Below, piece by piece: positions 1 to 8,862 of a stretch of DNA of 39,298 bases. The stretch's first letter is position 1. Each line of letters begins with the position of its first letter. Location: assembly GCA_020833415.1 (NCBI GenBank), contig JAJHQJ010000009.1, forward strand, positions 1 through 39,298. Reading direction: 5' to 3'. The stretch is from Desulfurococcaceae archaeon (GTDB taxonomy: Archaea > Thermoproteota > Thermoprotei_A > Sulfolobales > NBVN01). The notes under the pieces were generated by a model. That model saw nothing but the letters and a program-made list of their open reading frames with translations, did no database searches and was not told the origin of the DNA. The position numbers and the translations under genes are program-made.

Positions 1-1463
1 TATTTAGGAGTGAGACCGATACCGAGGTAGTCCCCCACCTCCTCGAGGAGCTACTGAGCAGGGGGTACACGACCCTCGACGCCCTGAGGGAGCTGGCCAG
101 GACCCTGAGGGGGGCCTACGCCCTAGCTATAGTAGTCTCGGGTGAGCCCGATAGGATATACTTCATTAGGAACGTATCGCCCCTAGTCATAGGCTTACTG
201 GAGGGCGCCGTCTTCCTAGCGAGCGACATACCGGCCTTCCTCAGGTACACGAAGAGGGTCGTGGTCCTGGAGGACGGGGACTTCGGCTACGTATCGCCGA
301 GCGGGGTGTACGTAGAGAACATCGTGAAGGGGGTCGTGGACTGGAGGGGGAGGCTGAGGGTGGTCGACTGGACCCCGGATATGGTTGCTAAGGGTGGGTA
401 CCCCCACTTCATGCTTAAGGAGATCCACGAGCAGCCCACAGCCCTGGGGAACACCCTGGCGAGCATACCACCGGAGGTAGGTGAGGCGGTTAAGACTGTA
501 GCTAGGGCCAGCCGGGTGTTCCTAGCGGCCTGCGGTACCTCCTACCACGCAGCCCTGGTGGGCGAGTACCTCCTAAACACCCTCTGCGGGCTGAGCGCTA
601 CGGCGTTCGTAGCGTCTGAGTACCTGAGGTACAGGAAGGTGTTTAGGGAGGGGGACGTCCTTATAGCCATAAGCCAGTCCGGGGAGACCATCGATACTCT
701 GATGGCGGTTAGGGAGGCTAGGAAGCGCGGGGCTAGGGTGATCGCGGTAGCCAACGTACTCTACAGCGCCATCCCTAGGGAGTCCGACGTGGCTATCTAC
801 ACCAGGGCCGGGCCGGAGATAGCCGTCGCGGCCACCAAGACCTTCACAGCCCAGCTGGTAGCCCTACTCTACCTAGCTACCGAGGTCGCGAGGGTACTGG
901 GGTCCGAGGACCCCGGCTACCTAGACCTACTACGTAGGGAGATGACCTCGCTACCGGAGCTAGCTGGGGAGGTGATACACGTACACGAGGCGCGTATCAG
1001 GAGGCTGGCGGATAGGATGAGGGGTAAGGTCAGCGCGTACTACCTGGGGAGGGGTATAGGGGTCCCGGTATCCATGGAGGGGGCCCTGAAGCTTAAGGAG
1101 GTTGCGTACATCCACGCGGAGGCCTACCCGGCGGGTGAGAGTAAGCACGGACCCATAGCCCTGGTTGAGGAGGACTTCCCGGTACTCTTCGCAGTATTCG
1201 ACGACGAGTTCAGGGACCTCCTCCTGGGTAACGTGGAGGAGATGAGGGCTAGGAGGGCCTTTGCCGTAGGTCTCGTACCTAGGGGCTACCAGGACGTAGC
1301 TAGGAGGTTCGACTTCGCCTTGGAGATGCCTAGGCTAACACCGTACACAGCCGCGGTGCTCTACTCGATACCGTACCAGCTCCTAGCCTACTACACCTCC
1401 GTAGCTAAGGGCCTAGACCCGGACAGACCTAGGAACCTAGCTAAGACGGTAACCGTGGAGTAG
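1..1463 (+). CDS. glmS: Glutamine--fructose-6-phosphate aminotransferase (isomerizing), 5' end outside window
   Basis: The frame is open from position 3 (FRSETDTEVVPHLLEELL...), upstream of the listed ORF start at 261. SIS motifs: ACGTSYHAALVGEYLL, SQSGETIDTLMAVREA, C-terminal RPRNLAKTVTVE. Confidence 0.95.
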   Translation, partial: FRSETDTEVVPHLLEELLSRGYTTLDALRELARTLRGAYALAIVVSGEPDRIYFIRNVSPLVIGLLEGAVFLASDIPAFLRYTKRVVVLEDGDFGYVSPSGVYVENIVKGVVDWRGRLRVVDWTPDMVAKGGYPHFMLKEIHEQPTALGNTLASIPPEVGEAVKTVARASRVFLAACGTSYHAALVGEYLLNTLCGLSATAFVASEYLRYRKVFREGDVLIAISQSGETIDTLMAVREARKRGARVIAVANVLYSAIPRESDVAIYTRAGPEIAVAATKTFTAQLVALLYLATEVARVLGSEDPGYLDLLRREMTSLPELAGEVIHVHEARIRRLADRMRGKVSAYYLGRGIGVPVSMEGALKLKEVAYIHAEAYPAGESKHGPIALVEEDFPVLFAVFDDEFRDLLLGNVEEMRARRAFAVGLVPRGYQDVARRFDFALEMPRLTPYTAAVLYSIPYQLLAYYTSVAKGLDPDRPRNLAKTVTVE

Positions 1464-1468
1464 GTGGG

Positions 1469-2626
1469 GTGGGTATGCGCAGGATCCCCGTGGTGGTGCT
1501 AGCTGGAGGGGTTGGTGAGAGGATTAGGGTGCTCACGGGGGGTAGGCCGAAGGCCCTCCTCGGTCTAGCCGGTAGGTACCTAGTGGAGTACGTACTGGAT
1601 AACGTAGCTGAGCTAGGCCTTACCGAGGTCTACGTAGTAGTCAGTAACCCGAGGGACTTCGAGGACGTAGCCGTTAAGTACGGTAGGAGGCTGAGGCTGG
1701 AGCTGGTCCAGCAGGGTAAGCCGGGGGTTGAGGGTGCTGTGGAGTCCGCTAGGGGTGTAGTGGGAGGGGACTTCCTACTAGTCTACGGCGACGTGGTAGC
1801 ACCGGTGGACATGTACAGGGAGCTCCTAGACCTAGCGGCCGCCGGTGAGTACGGTGTGGTCCTAGTCCCCGAGGAGGAGCTGGAGCAGTACACCGTAGCT
1901 AGACTGAGGGACCCGACTACCGTAGAGGAGTTCTCCGCAACCGTCGAACCCGGTGCGGTAGGCTACTACGCCGTCGGTGGGGCCTACCTACTACCGGGGG
2001 AGTTCCTAGAGTACATCGGGGCGTACGGGAGCCTTACCGATGCATTGAACGCTGTTAACAGGAGGTTCAGGCTGAGGCCATGTATATGGGGTGGTTGGTG
2101 GGTAGATGTAGAGTACCCGTGGGACCTACTCAGGGCTACCCTCTACGTCCTAGATAGGCTGGATAGGGCTGTGATAAGCAGTAGCGCTAGGGTAGCCCAC
2201 ACAGCTACCGTAGAGGGGGTTGTTATCATAGATGAGGACGCTGAGGTAGACCACTACGCGGTGATTAAGGGGCCTGCGTACATAGGTAGGAACTGCTACA
2301 TCGGGAGCTACACACTTGTGAGGAACTACGTATCGCTTGAGGGGGACAACGTCGTAGGGTCCTACGCGGAGGTCGTGTGGAGCTCCATCCAGAGGGGTGC
2401 GACCATCGGTAGCAGGTCCTACATAGGCTTCTCAGTAGTAGGTGAGGGTAGTACCGTGGAGCCCGGCGTCGTAACCCTAAACGTAGTACCCGAGAGGGTG
2501 AAGGTCTCCAGACCCGTGAGGGTAGAGAGAAGGGGTAGGGAGTACGTAAAGCTCGGCGCTGTAGTCGGTAGGGGGGCTAGGGTGAGGGCCTACACGGTAC
2601 TTAAACCGTGTGAGGTTGTTGAGTGA
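1469..2626 (+). CDS. Sugar-1-phosphate nucleotidylyltransferase with C-terminal left-handed beta-helix acyltransferase domain (GlmU-like)
   Basis: N-terminal VVLAGGVGERIRVLTGGRPKALLGLAGRYLVEYVLDN; hexapeptide-type repeats in the C-terminal half. Directly follows glmS. Confidence 0.85.
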   Translation: MGMRRIPVVVLAGGVGERIRVLTGGRPKALLGLAGRYLVEYVLDNVAELGLTEVYVVVSNPRDFEDVAVKYGRRLRLELVQQGKPGVEGAVESARGVVGGDFLLVYGDVVAPVDMYRELLDLAAAGEYGVVLVPEEELEQYTVARLRDPTTVEEFSATVEPGAVGYYAVGGAYLLPGEFLEYIGAYGSLTDALNAVNRRFRLRPCIWGGWWVDVEYPWDLLRATLYVLDRLDRAVISSSARVAHTATVEGVVIIDEDAEVDHYAVIKGPAYIGRNCYIGSYTLVRNYVSLEGDNVVGSYAEVVWSSIQRGATIGSRSYIGFSVVGEGSTVEPGVVTLNVVPERVKVSRPVRVERRGREYVKLGAVVGRGARVRAYTVLKPCEVVE

Positions 2627-2655
2627 AAGAGTTAAGACATGGGGTTACCAGAGGC

Positions 2656-4029
2656 TTACTTCTTCGTGATCTCTGCTAGGAAGCTCTCCAGCGTGGTCCT
2701 GAATAGCCTGACCTCCTCCTCGCTGTGTACTAGGGACGGTAGTAGGTGTACGAGTCTCTCACTTACGTACAGCACTCCGCGGAGCCTTGCGTAGAGGTTG
2801 AGTACGTGCTCGATGCCCCTACTCCACCTAAGCTCGTGTACCTCCCTAGCGTTCCTAGGCCTAACCCTGGTGAAGTGTACGCCGCTCATAGTACCCGCAC
2901 CCGTGGTCCAGCACGGTAGACCCACCTCCTGGCACAGCCTATCCACGTCCCTCCTGAAGGCCTCCCACAGGGAGTTGGCCTTCTCGTAGAGCTCCCTGTG
3001 CTTAGCTAGGTACTCGACCACGGCCCTACCGGCCACCATGTTGACCGGGTTGCCCACGAAGGTCCCCCCGTGGAAGGACCTGGCCCTCGGGTCCGGGTAC
3101 TTCAGGTGGTCCAGCAGCTCCATAACCTCAGCCCTACCTCCGAACGCCCCGGCCCCCGCGAAGCCCCCTCCAACTACCTTACCCAGTACTACGAGGTCTG
3201 CCCTAACCCCGAAGTACTCCTGACCACCACCGGGGGCTAGTCTGAAGCCTGTTATAACCTCGTCGAAGACTAGTAGAGAGCCGTAGGCGTAGGTGAGGTC
3301 CCTGAGATCCTTCAGGTAGTTACCTACGGGGCCTATGCAGCCCCCGGCACCCAGTACCGGCTCTACGAAGATAGCCGCCACCGGGTACCTCTTCAGAACT
3401 CTCTCAGCAGCCTCCACGTCGTTGAAGGGTACGGTTAGGGTGTACACCAGGTACTCCTCTGGGAGCCCAGCTGACTCAGGACCTGTAAACGGTGGTGAGA
3501 CAGCTACGTGTAGGGCGTCGTAGCCCCCGTGCCACCCTCCCTCAACCTTAACTACGTACTTCCTCCTAGTGTAGGCCCTCGCGAGCCTTAGGGCGTACAT
3601 GTTCGCCTCGGTACCGCTGTTGGTGAACCTAACCATCTCGAGACCGGGTACTACCTTTGATAGTAGCTCAGCGTACTCAACTGCGTAGGGGTTCTCGTAG
3701 CCTAGGTGCGTACCCCTACCGACTACCTCAGCTACGGCCTCGAGGACGAACCTCGGGGAGTGTCCGAGTACGTGGGTTCCGTGGCCCATCCAGTAGTCTA
3801 CGTACTCGTTCCCATCTACGTCCCAGACCCTAGTAACGCTGGCCCTCTCTATGAAGACTGGGTAGGGTCTGAAGTACCTTATAGCGTAGGTAACCCCAGC
3901 CGGCATTACCTTAGACGCTCTCTCGTAGAGCTCCCTACTCCTCCTAGTCCTCTCTAGGTAGCCCCTCTCGAGCTGCTTGTAGAGCTCCTCGAGTTTCCTC
4001 TCCACGTCTGCGTAGGACATGGGGGTCAC
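2656..4029 (-). CDS. Class III PLP-dependent aminotransferase, glutamate-1-semialdehyde aminomutase-like
   Basis: VMPAGVTYAIRYFRPYPVFIERASVTRVWDVDGNEYVDYWMGHG; FTNSGTEANMYALRLAR; LLVFDEVITGFR; LGKVVGGGFAGAGAFGG. Confidence 0.85.
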   Translation of the reverse strand: MTPMSYADVERKLEELYKQLERGYLERTRRSRELYERASKVMPAGVTYAIRYFRPYPVFIERASVTRVWDVDGNEYVDYWMGHGTHVLGHSPRFVLEAVAEVVGRGTHLGYENPYAVEYAELLSKVVPGLEMVRFTNSGTEANMYALRLARAYTRRKYVVKVEGGWHGGYDALHVAVSPPFTGPESAGLPEEYLVYTLTVPFNDVEAAERVLKRYPVAAIFVEPVLGAGGCIGPVGNYLKDLRDLTYAYGSLLVFDEVITGFRLAPGGGQEYFGVRADLVVLGKVVGGGFAGAGAFGGRAEVMELLDHLKYPDPRARSFHGGTFVGNPVNMVAGRAVVEYLAKHRELYEKANSLWEAFRRDVDRLCQEVGLPCWTTGAGTMSGVHFTRVRPRNAREVHELRWSRGIEHVLNLYARLRGVLYVSERLVHLLPSLVHSEEEVRLFRTTLESFLAEITKK

Positions 4030-5015
4030 ACGGAGAACTTTACCTTAAACGGGAGTAGGTCTGTCATTAGGTGTAGTCCTGGTGTCAGGTACGGTACCCT
4101 CTCGGCTACGTTTAGAACTACGGTAACCGTACCGAGGTCTCCGGGGGTACCGGTACTCCTCCACCTAACGCTGTACTCCCTACCCTCAACCTCCACCTCC
4201 TCGTACTCCGGGGCGCCTACGTAGGCGTGGAACTCGACCCTAATGACCTCCCTATCCCCTACGTACCCAGCTCCGTAGCCCGAGATACCCCTGTTCCTAC
4301 CCCTCTCAACCCTAATCCCGGCCGACTCCACGGTCTCCTCAGCCGGTACAACGCCCTGCCACTCAACTACCTTAGTTAGGTTGAGGTCCCCGGCTAGGGC
4401 TACCAGGTAGACGGACTCTGCGTAGCCTACGTGACCGGTTATCTCACCCCTAGTCAGCCTCTCCTCAACGAGCTTCGGGTCCTCGCCAACCCCTATCTTC
4501 TTCCTAAACGGCTCCCTCCTCCTAGCTGCGTCGAGGCTCCTCACAGCCCTCACCCTGGTGACCCTAGGTACTGAGGCTGCTATTACAGCTACGAGGGTAT
4601 CTAGGAGGTAGCCGGGGTTGATACCCGTACCTATCACCACCGAGCCGTAGGCCCTAGCCAGCTCGTCGAGTCTCTTAGCTAGTACCGGGTACCTGTAGTA
4701 CGGGTAGGACAGGGTCTCGCAGGTAGATACCACGTGGACACCCATCCTAACAACCGAGGCTATCTGGTCGAACACCCTATCCAGGTAGGACCCCGTAGCG
4801 TGTACAACTACATCAGCATCACCGAGCTCGTAGACGTCGTTGGAGACCTGGACACCTATAGGTCCAACACCCAGAAGCTCACCTACGTCCTTACCCAGGA
4901 TCCTCTCATCTATATCGACGGCCGCGACGATTTCGTAGCCGCGGTCGAGGGCTAGCTTAGTCGCGAGCCTACCTATAGCCCCGAAGCCGTATATACCTAT
5001 CCTCAAGTACGTCAC
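4026..5015 (-). CDS. NAD(P)-binding DapB-fold dehydrogenase resembling 2,4-diaminopentanoate dehydrogenase
   Basis: N-terminal IGIYGFGAIGRLATKLALDRGYEIVAAVDID; VVHATGSYLDRVFDQIASVVRMGVHVVSTCETLSYP; GTGINPGYLLDTL. Overlaps the aminotransferase start by 4 nt. Confidence 0.7.
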   Translation of the reverse strand: MTYLRIGIYGFGAIGRLATKLALDRGYEIVAAVDIDERILGKDVGELLGVGPIGVQVSNDVYELGDADVVVHATGSYLDRVFDQIASVVRMGVHVVSTCETLSYPYYRYPVLAKRLDELARAYGSVVIGTGINPGYLLDTLVAVIAASVPRVTRVRAVRSLDAARRREPFRKKIGVGEDPKLVEERLTRGEITGHVGYAESVYLVALAGDLNLTKVVEWQGVVPAEETVESAGIRVERGRNRGISGYGAGYVGDREVIRVEFHAYVGAPEYEEVEVEGREYSVRWRSTGTPGDLGTVTVVLNVAERVPYLTPGLHLMTDLLPFKVKFSV

Positions 5016-5035
5016 CGAGAAGCTGTAGCCGGTAA

Positions 5036-5047
5036 GGTATAAATACC
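5036..5047. promoter_or_regulatory. Near-palindromic TATA element (ggtataaatacc), possible divergent promoter
   Basis: Lies about 25 nt upstream of the minus-strand start at 5015 and upstream of a small plus-strand ORF. Confidence 0.5.
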
Positions 5048-5096
5048 TAAGGTAAGTACCTACCGCAACCCCTTAGTATGAAGGGACCTAGCTAGA

Positions 5097-5210
5097 ATGG
5101 CTGAGGGCGGGGGTACGGTGCTCGTAGCCACACACTACATGTACAGGGAGCTGAGGGATGTAGTAAACTACGTGGTTAAGATAATTTCAGGGGGTGAGGC
5201 CGGTCGCTAA
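5097..5210 (+). CDS. Small ORF, 37 aa (MAEGGGTVLVATHYMYRELRDVVNYVVKIISGGEAGR), unknown
   Basis: ATG ORF downstream of the TATA element at 5036-5047; no family recognised with confidence. Confidence 0.35.
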   Translation: MAEGGGTVLVATHYMYRELRDVVNYVVKIISGGEAGR

Positions 5211-5272
5211 ACTAGGTAGGGTCCCGTGAGGGTCGAACTCCCCGTGGCCCTGGAAAACCTCGGACATGTTTG

Positions 5273-6289
5273 TTAGCTGGTTTTTATCTCATCTTCGTAG
5301 TTCCTCAGCATCTCATCTTTAACTCTGTGTACTAGTTCCTCCCCAGCTAGCCCCGGCAGCTTGCCGAGGACCCACATGAGCTTAACTGTAGCTGCTTCCT
5401 TACTCATGTCGTAGGCTGGTATGACCCCGCTATCTAGGAGTCTCCTACCGACTTCGTAGACCTCGAGGTTCACCCCTCCGTATGTTGATTGCGAGGTCAC
5501 TACTACCGGTACCCTACTAGATATTTTTGAGAGCTTCGCTATCAGCTCCTCGGGGAGCCCTCCCAGCCCGAATGACTCGACTACTATGCCCCTCACCCCG
5601 GCTGATAGGAGGGCTTCTATGAGGTCTGCTCTAATCCCTGGGAATGCCTTTAGGACAGCTATGGACCTATCGAATGATGCCTCCAGCTTCAGCTCCCCCT
5701 CCACACGCCTCGATGGTCTGTGCTCTACAGCCACTTCCTCACCGCTTACGCGGGCTATGTAGGGATAGTTAACCGATGTGAAGGCATCTACGCTTGCGGT
5801 ACTCACCTTACTAGCTCTAACTCCCAGGATAACCTTACCGTAGAACACTATGTAGACCCCTGAGAGCCCGAGCTTCGGTGCTTCCCTAGAGAAGACTAGG
5901 GAGTCCCACAGGTTCTTAGGTACGTCCGTACCGCTCTCCTCTAGGGTCTTCATGGACCCGGTGAGGGTTACAGGTTTTCTAAGCCCCCTAAGTGAGAAGG
6001 CTAGTGCCGCTGCCGTATACGCCATTGTGTCAGTACCGTGTAGTACTAGGAAGGAGTCGTAGTCCCGGTACTTCTCGTAGATTGTGGTAGCTATCTTAAC
6101 CCAGTCCTCTGGGCGCATTAGGGAGCTGTCGACCATCATCAGGTTGAGGATGTCTACCTCGATACCTGCCGGGAGCTTACCCCTCAAAGCCTTCTCAAGT
6201 ATCTCAGCAGCACCCATCCCCGGTGCCACACCCCTACTAGTTGCGACGCTAGCTATGGTGCCCCCAACACCTACTATGAGGACCCTCAC
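5273..6289 (-). CDS. L-asparaginase (type I, GatD-related catalytic core without a GatD N-terminal domain)
   Basis: VGVGGTIASVATSRGVAPG; LVLHGTDTMAYTAAALAFSL; VESFGLGGLP; VVVTSQSTYGGVNLEVYEVG. Confidence 0.85.
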   Translation of the reverse strand: MRVLIVGVGGTIASVATSRGVAPGMGAAEILEKALRGKLPAGIEVDILNLMMVDSSLMRPEDWVKIATTIYEKYRDYDSFLVLHGTDTMAYTAAALAFSLRGLRKPVTLTGSMKTLEESGTDVPKNLWDSLVFSREAPKLGLSGVYIVFYGKVILGVRASKVSTASVDAFTSVNYPYIARVSGEEVAVEHRPSRRVEGELKLEASFDRSIAVLKAFPGIRADLIEALLSAGVRGIVVESFGLGGLPEELIAKLSKISSRVPVVVTSQSTYGGVNLEVYEVGRRLLDSGVIPAYDMSKEAATVKLMWVLGKLPGLAGEELVHRVKDEMLRNYEDEIKTS

Positions 6290-6290
6290 C

Positions 6291-7484
6291 CTATCCGTAC
6301 CTCACCACCGTAGCGGGGTCTACGTACCTACTCCTAAGTACCTCTAAAGCCTCCTCATAGCTAGCTAGCACCTCCTCCGCGGATGCTAGGGCTACCTTAG
6401 CCATAGTGTCAGCATCATCCCTAGTGGCGTAGGGTATGCCGGCTTGGGCCATGTAGTCCTCCCCTACAGCCATGGACACCACCACCCCCGTCCCCGGTAC
6501 CAGACCTGCTGAGCCAACCACCTCAGCCAGCTCCTCACTCATGAAGAACACCCCTCCGAGGTCCTCGCAGACGACTCTAGCTAGCTCCGCGGTAGCTACC
6601 ACCTTATCCCGGGACTTAGTTGATCTCCCCAATGCTTCAGCCAGCCCAGCTATTCTAGTAGCTAGCTCCACCCTAACCTTCTCGAGGGATCTGGAGAACC
6701 TCGGGAAGGCTGTGTCTACCTCTAAGTAGCCTATGCCGAGTCTTGTGAGGGCCCTTGAGACAGCTCTAGCAACTGCTGTGTTATCGTAGTCCTTACTGTA
6801 CCTTAGGAGGATCGTCGAGCCCCTCACCCTACTAGCTAGGGACGGTATGAATGCCTTGCTCTCGAGGACTACTGTAGGTACCGCTACAGCCCCGAGCGAC
6901 TCCATAACGCTTCGCTTAGGCCCTAGCGGTACGTTGCCCTCTAGGTCCTCAACAGGCCCCACACCGCTACCTGAGCCGTTGACTGTTATAAGTACCGAGA
7001 GTGCCCCGCCGGGGAGGTCCGTGCTGAGCCCCCCAATAACGTCGGCCTCTCCCTCCAGCCGGCTGACTACGAAGCCCTTAACCCTCCTAGACACAGTATC
7101 TAGAGCCGCTACAGATAGCGCGTACTCCACTGCTGCGGGTACCTCATCGCACCCACCCCCACGTACCCTACCGAACAGCTTGAGGACTGCGAGGTGAGGT
7201 AGTGAGGAGTCCAAGCCTTCGAGGCCCCTCAAAATCTCGGACTCGAACTTGTTGAGTCCTCTACTAGGGGTCGCGCAGCCTATCCCCCCATCAGCTGTCT
7301 CGACGCAGAGGCGCCTCGGGTGGCTTACCCAGACCTTCCTAACAGATGTGTCGAAGTCGTAGAATCTGCGTACTAGTGCTAGTGCTGATGAGAACCCTAG
7401 GGAGTCGTCCTGTACGAAGCCGCTGTGACTGTGTGTATGTCCTACACCTACGTGGCCAGCTACCAGAACACTACGCGAGGCTAT
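6291..7484 (-). CDS. Conserved-looking hypothetical protein; coding frame extends about 84 codons upstream of the listed TTG start
   Basis: Open frame upstream of 7232 reads (ATA)ASRSVLVAGHVGVGHTHSHSGFVQDDSLGFSSALALVRRFYDFDTSVRKVWVSHPRRLCVETADGGIGCATPSRGLNKFESEI and joins LRGLEGL... . No ATG/GTG/TTG in the extension. TATA-like TTTTTACTTAAG about 27 nt upstream of the ATA. Confidence 0.6.
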   Translation of the reverse strand: MASRSVLVAGHVGVGHTHSHSGFVQDDSLGFSSALALVRRFYDFDTSVRKVWVSHPRRLCVETADGGIGCATPSRGLNKFESEILRGLEGLDSSLPHLAVLKLFGRVRGGGCDEVPAAVEYALSVAALDTVSRRVKGFVVSRLEGEADVIGGLSTDLPGGALSVLITVNGSGSGVGPVEDLEGNVPLGPKRSVMESLGAVAVPTVVLESKAFIPSLASRVRGSTILLRYSKDYDNTAVARAVSRALTRLGIGYLEVDTAFPRFSRSLEKVRVELATRIAGLAEALGRSTKSRDKVVATAELARVVCEDLGGVFFMSEELAEVVGSAGLVPGTGVVVSMAVGEDYMAQAGIPYATRDDADTMAKVALASAEEVLASYEEALEVLRSRYVDPATVVRYG

Positions 7485-7534
7485 TCCCCAGCTCTGTTTA
7501 GGGCTTAAGTAAAAAGGTTTGGGGGTTGAGGCCC

Positions 7535-8821
7535 CTACCTAGACTTGAACTTCTGCTCATCGAAGTCCTTGAGGACTAGCTTGCTTATTACTAGGCAGCC
7601 CAGCGGGTCGCCCGTCACGTTCAGCATGGTGTTCGGCATGTCTATTAGTGTGTAGACACCGGCTATCCAGCCAACCGGCTCCATAGGTAGCCCCAGGGTC
7701 GACATAGTCATCGCAGCTATCACTATCCCACCACCAGGTACGCCAGCACATGCGGCTGAGCCTAGGAGACCCATGATCAGGGCCATGAACGTCCCCACAC
7801 CCCCGAGTGGCACATTGTACATCTGGGATACCCACACAGCGTATATGGGCATCTCAGCAGCTACTGCCTGCATGTTGATTGTTGCCGCTATAGGCAGTAC
7901 TATGCTGGCTACGTCTGCCGGTACTCCCAGCTCCCTAGTTACCCTCATAGTGACCGGTAGGGTCGCGCTGCTACTGCAGGTAGTGAAGGCTGTTAACATA
8001 GCTGGATATATCTTCCTCCAGAACCGGATCGGGCTGAGCCTCAGGATCGCTGCCAGCACTATCGGGTGGTAGATGAAGAGTACTATGGCGTAGCTGATCC
8101 ACTGTGTGACTATCATGGCCCCAACAGCTGTTAGCCCCATAGCCCCGACGGTAGCTGTTAGGTTAGCCATTAAGGCGAACACACCTATCGGCGCGTACCA
8201 GAGTATTAAGTCAATTATCTTGTAGATTACCGCTAGGATCGCTGCCAGCAGCTTCGAGAGGAACTCCTTGGTATCTGGTGAGAAGGTGCCTATCATAGCT
8301 ATCGCGAAGCCTGTTAGGAGGGCCATCACGATTATCTGGAGGGCGTTAAGCTCTAGGAACGGCTGGACGGGGTTCCTAGGTATGAGCCCTAGTAGGACGT
8401 CTACAGCTGAGGCAGGCTCCGGAGCTGTCCAGCCCTCAGGTGGCTTTAGCTGTAGGCCCACACCTGGGCGGAGTACCGTGGCCATCGTGTAGCCTGTAGC
8501 TGCTGATAGTATACCCATAATCGCCCAGTAGGTGAAGAACCCACTGAATATCTTACCGAGCCTAGTGTAGGTCCTGACAGTAGTCACAGCCCACGCTATC
8601 GATACGAATATTAGGGGACCTACAACGAACTTCAGTAGGTAGATGAATATATCGCCAAGGAACTTGATGCCGGTAACTGGCTGGCCAATACCTAACCCAG
8701 CGACAATACCGATCAGGGTAGCTAAGAGCATTAGCAGTGGTCTCCTCCCAGGCCTTAGAGCTAACTCGAAGGCCTCAGCTCCCCCAGAACCTCCGCTAGA
8801 GGAGCTCACGTAACTCACCAC
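7535..8821 (-). CDS. Dicarboxylate/amino acid:cation symporter (DAACS family)
   Basis: LLKFVVGPLIFVSIAWAV; TCSSSATLPVTMRVTRELGVPADVASIVLPIAATINM; GVPGGGIVIAAM; DMPNTMLNVTGDPLGCLVISKL. Confidence 0.85.
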   Translation of the reverse strand: MVSYVSSSSGGSGGAEAFELALRPGRRPLLMLLATLIGIVAGLGIGQPVTGIKFLGDIFIYLLKFVVGPLIFVSIAWAVTTVRTYTRLGKIFSGFFTYWAIMGILSAATGYTMATVLRPGVGLQLKPPEGWTAPEPASAVDVLLGLIPRNPVQPFLELNALQIIVMALLTGFAIAMIGTFSPDTKEFLSKLLAAILAVIYKIIDLILWYAPIGVFALMANLTATVGAMGLTAVGAMIVTQWISYAIVLFIYHPIVLAAILRLSPIRFWRKIYPAMLTAFTTCSSSATLPVTMRVTRELGVPADVASIVLPIAATINMQAVAAEMPIYAVWVSQMYNVPLGGVGTFMALIMGLLGSAACAGVPGGGIVIAAMTMSTLGLPMEPVGWIAGVYTLIDMPNTMLNVTGDPLGCLVISKLVLKDFDEQKFKSR

Positions 8822-8862
8822 ATAATAACCGCAGAGGTAACCTTAAAAAAGCACATGGTCCG

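Noticed and set aside
5273-6289. GatD (Glu-tRNA(Gln) amidotransferase subunit D)
   Set aside because: At 338 aa it starts directly at the catalytic GGTIAS core and lacks the GatD N-terminal domain; no gatE nearby.
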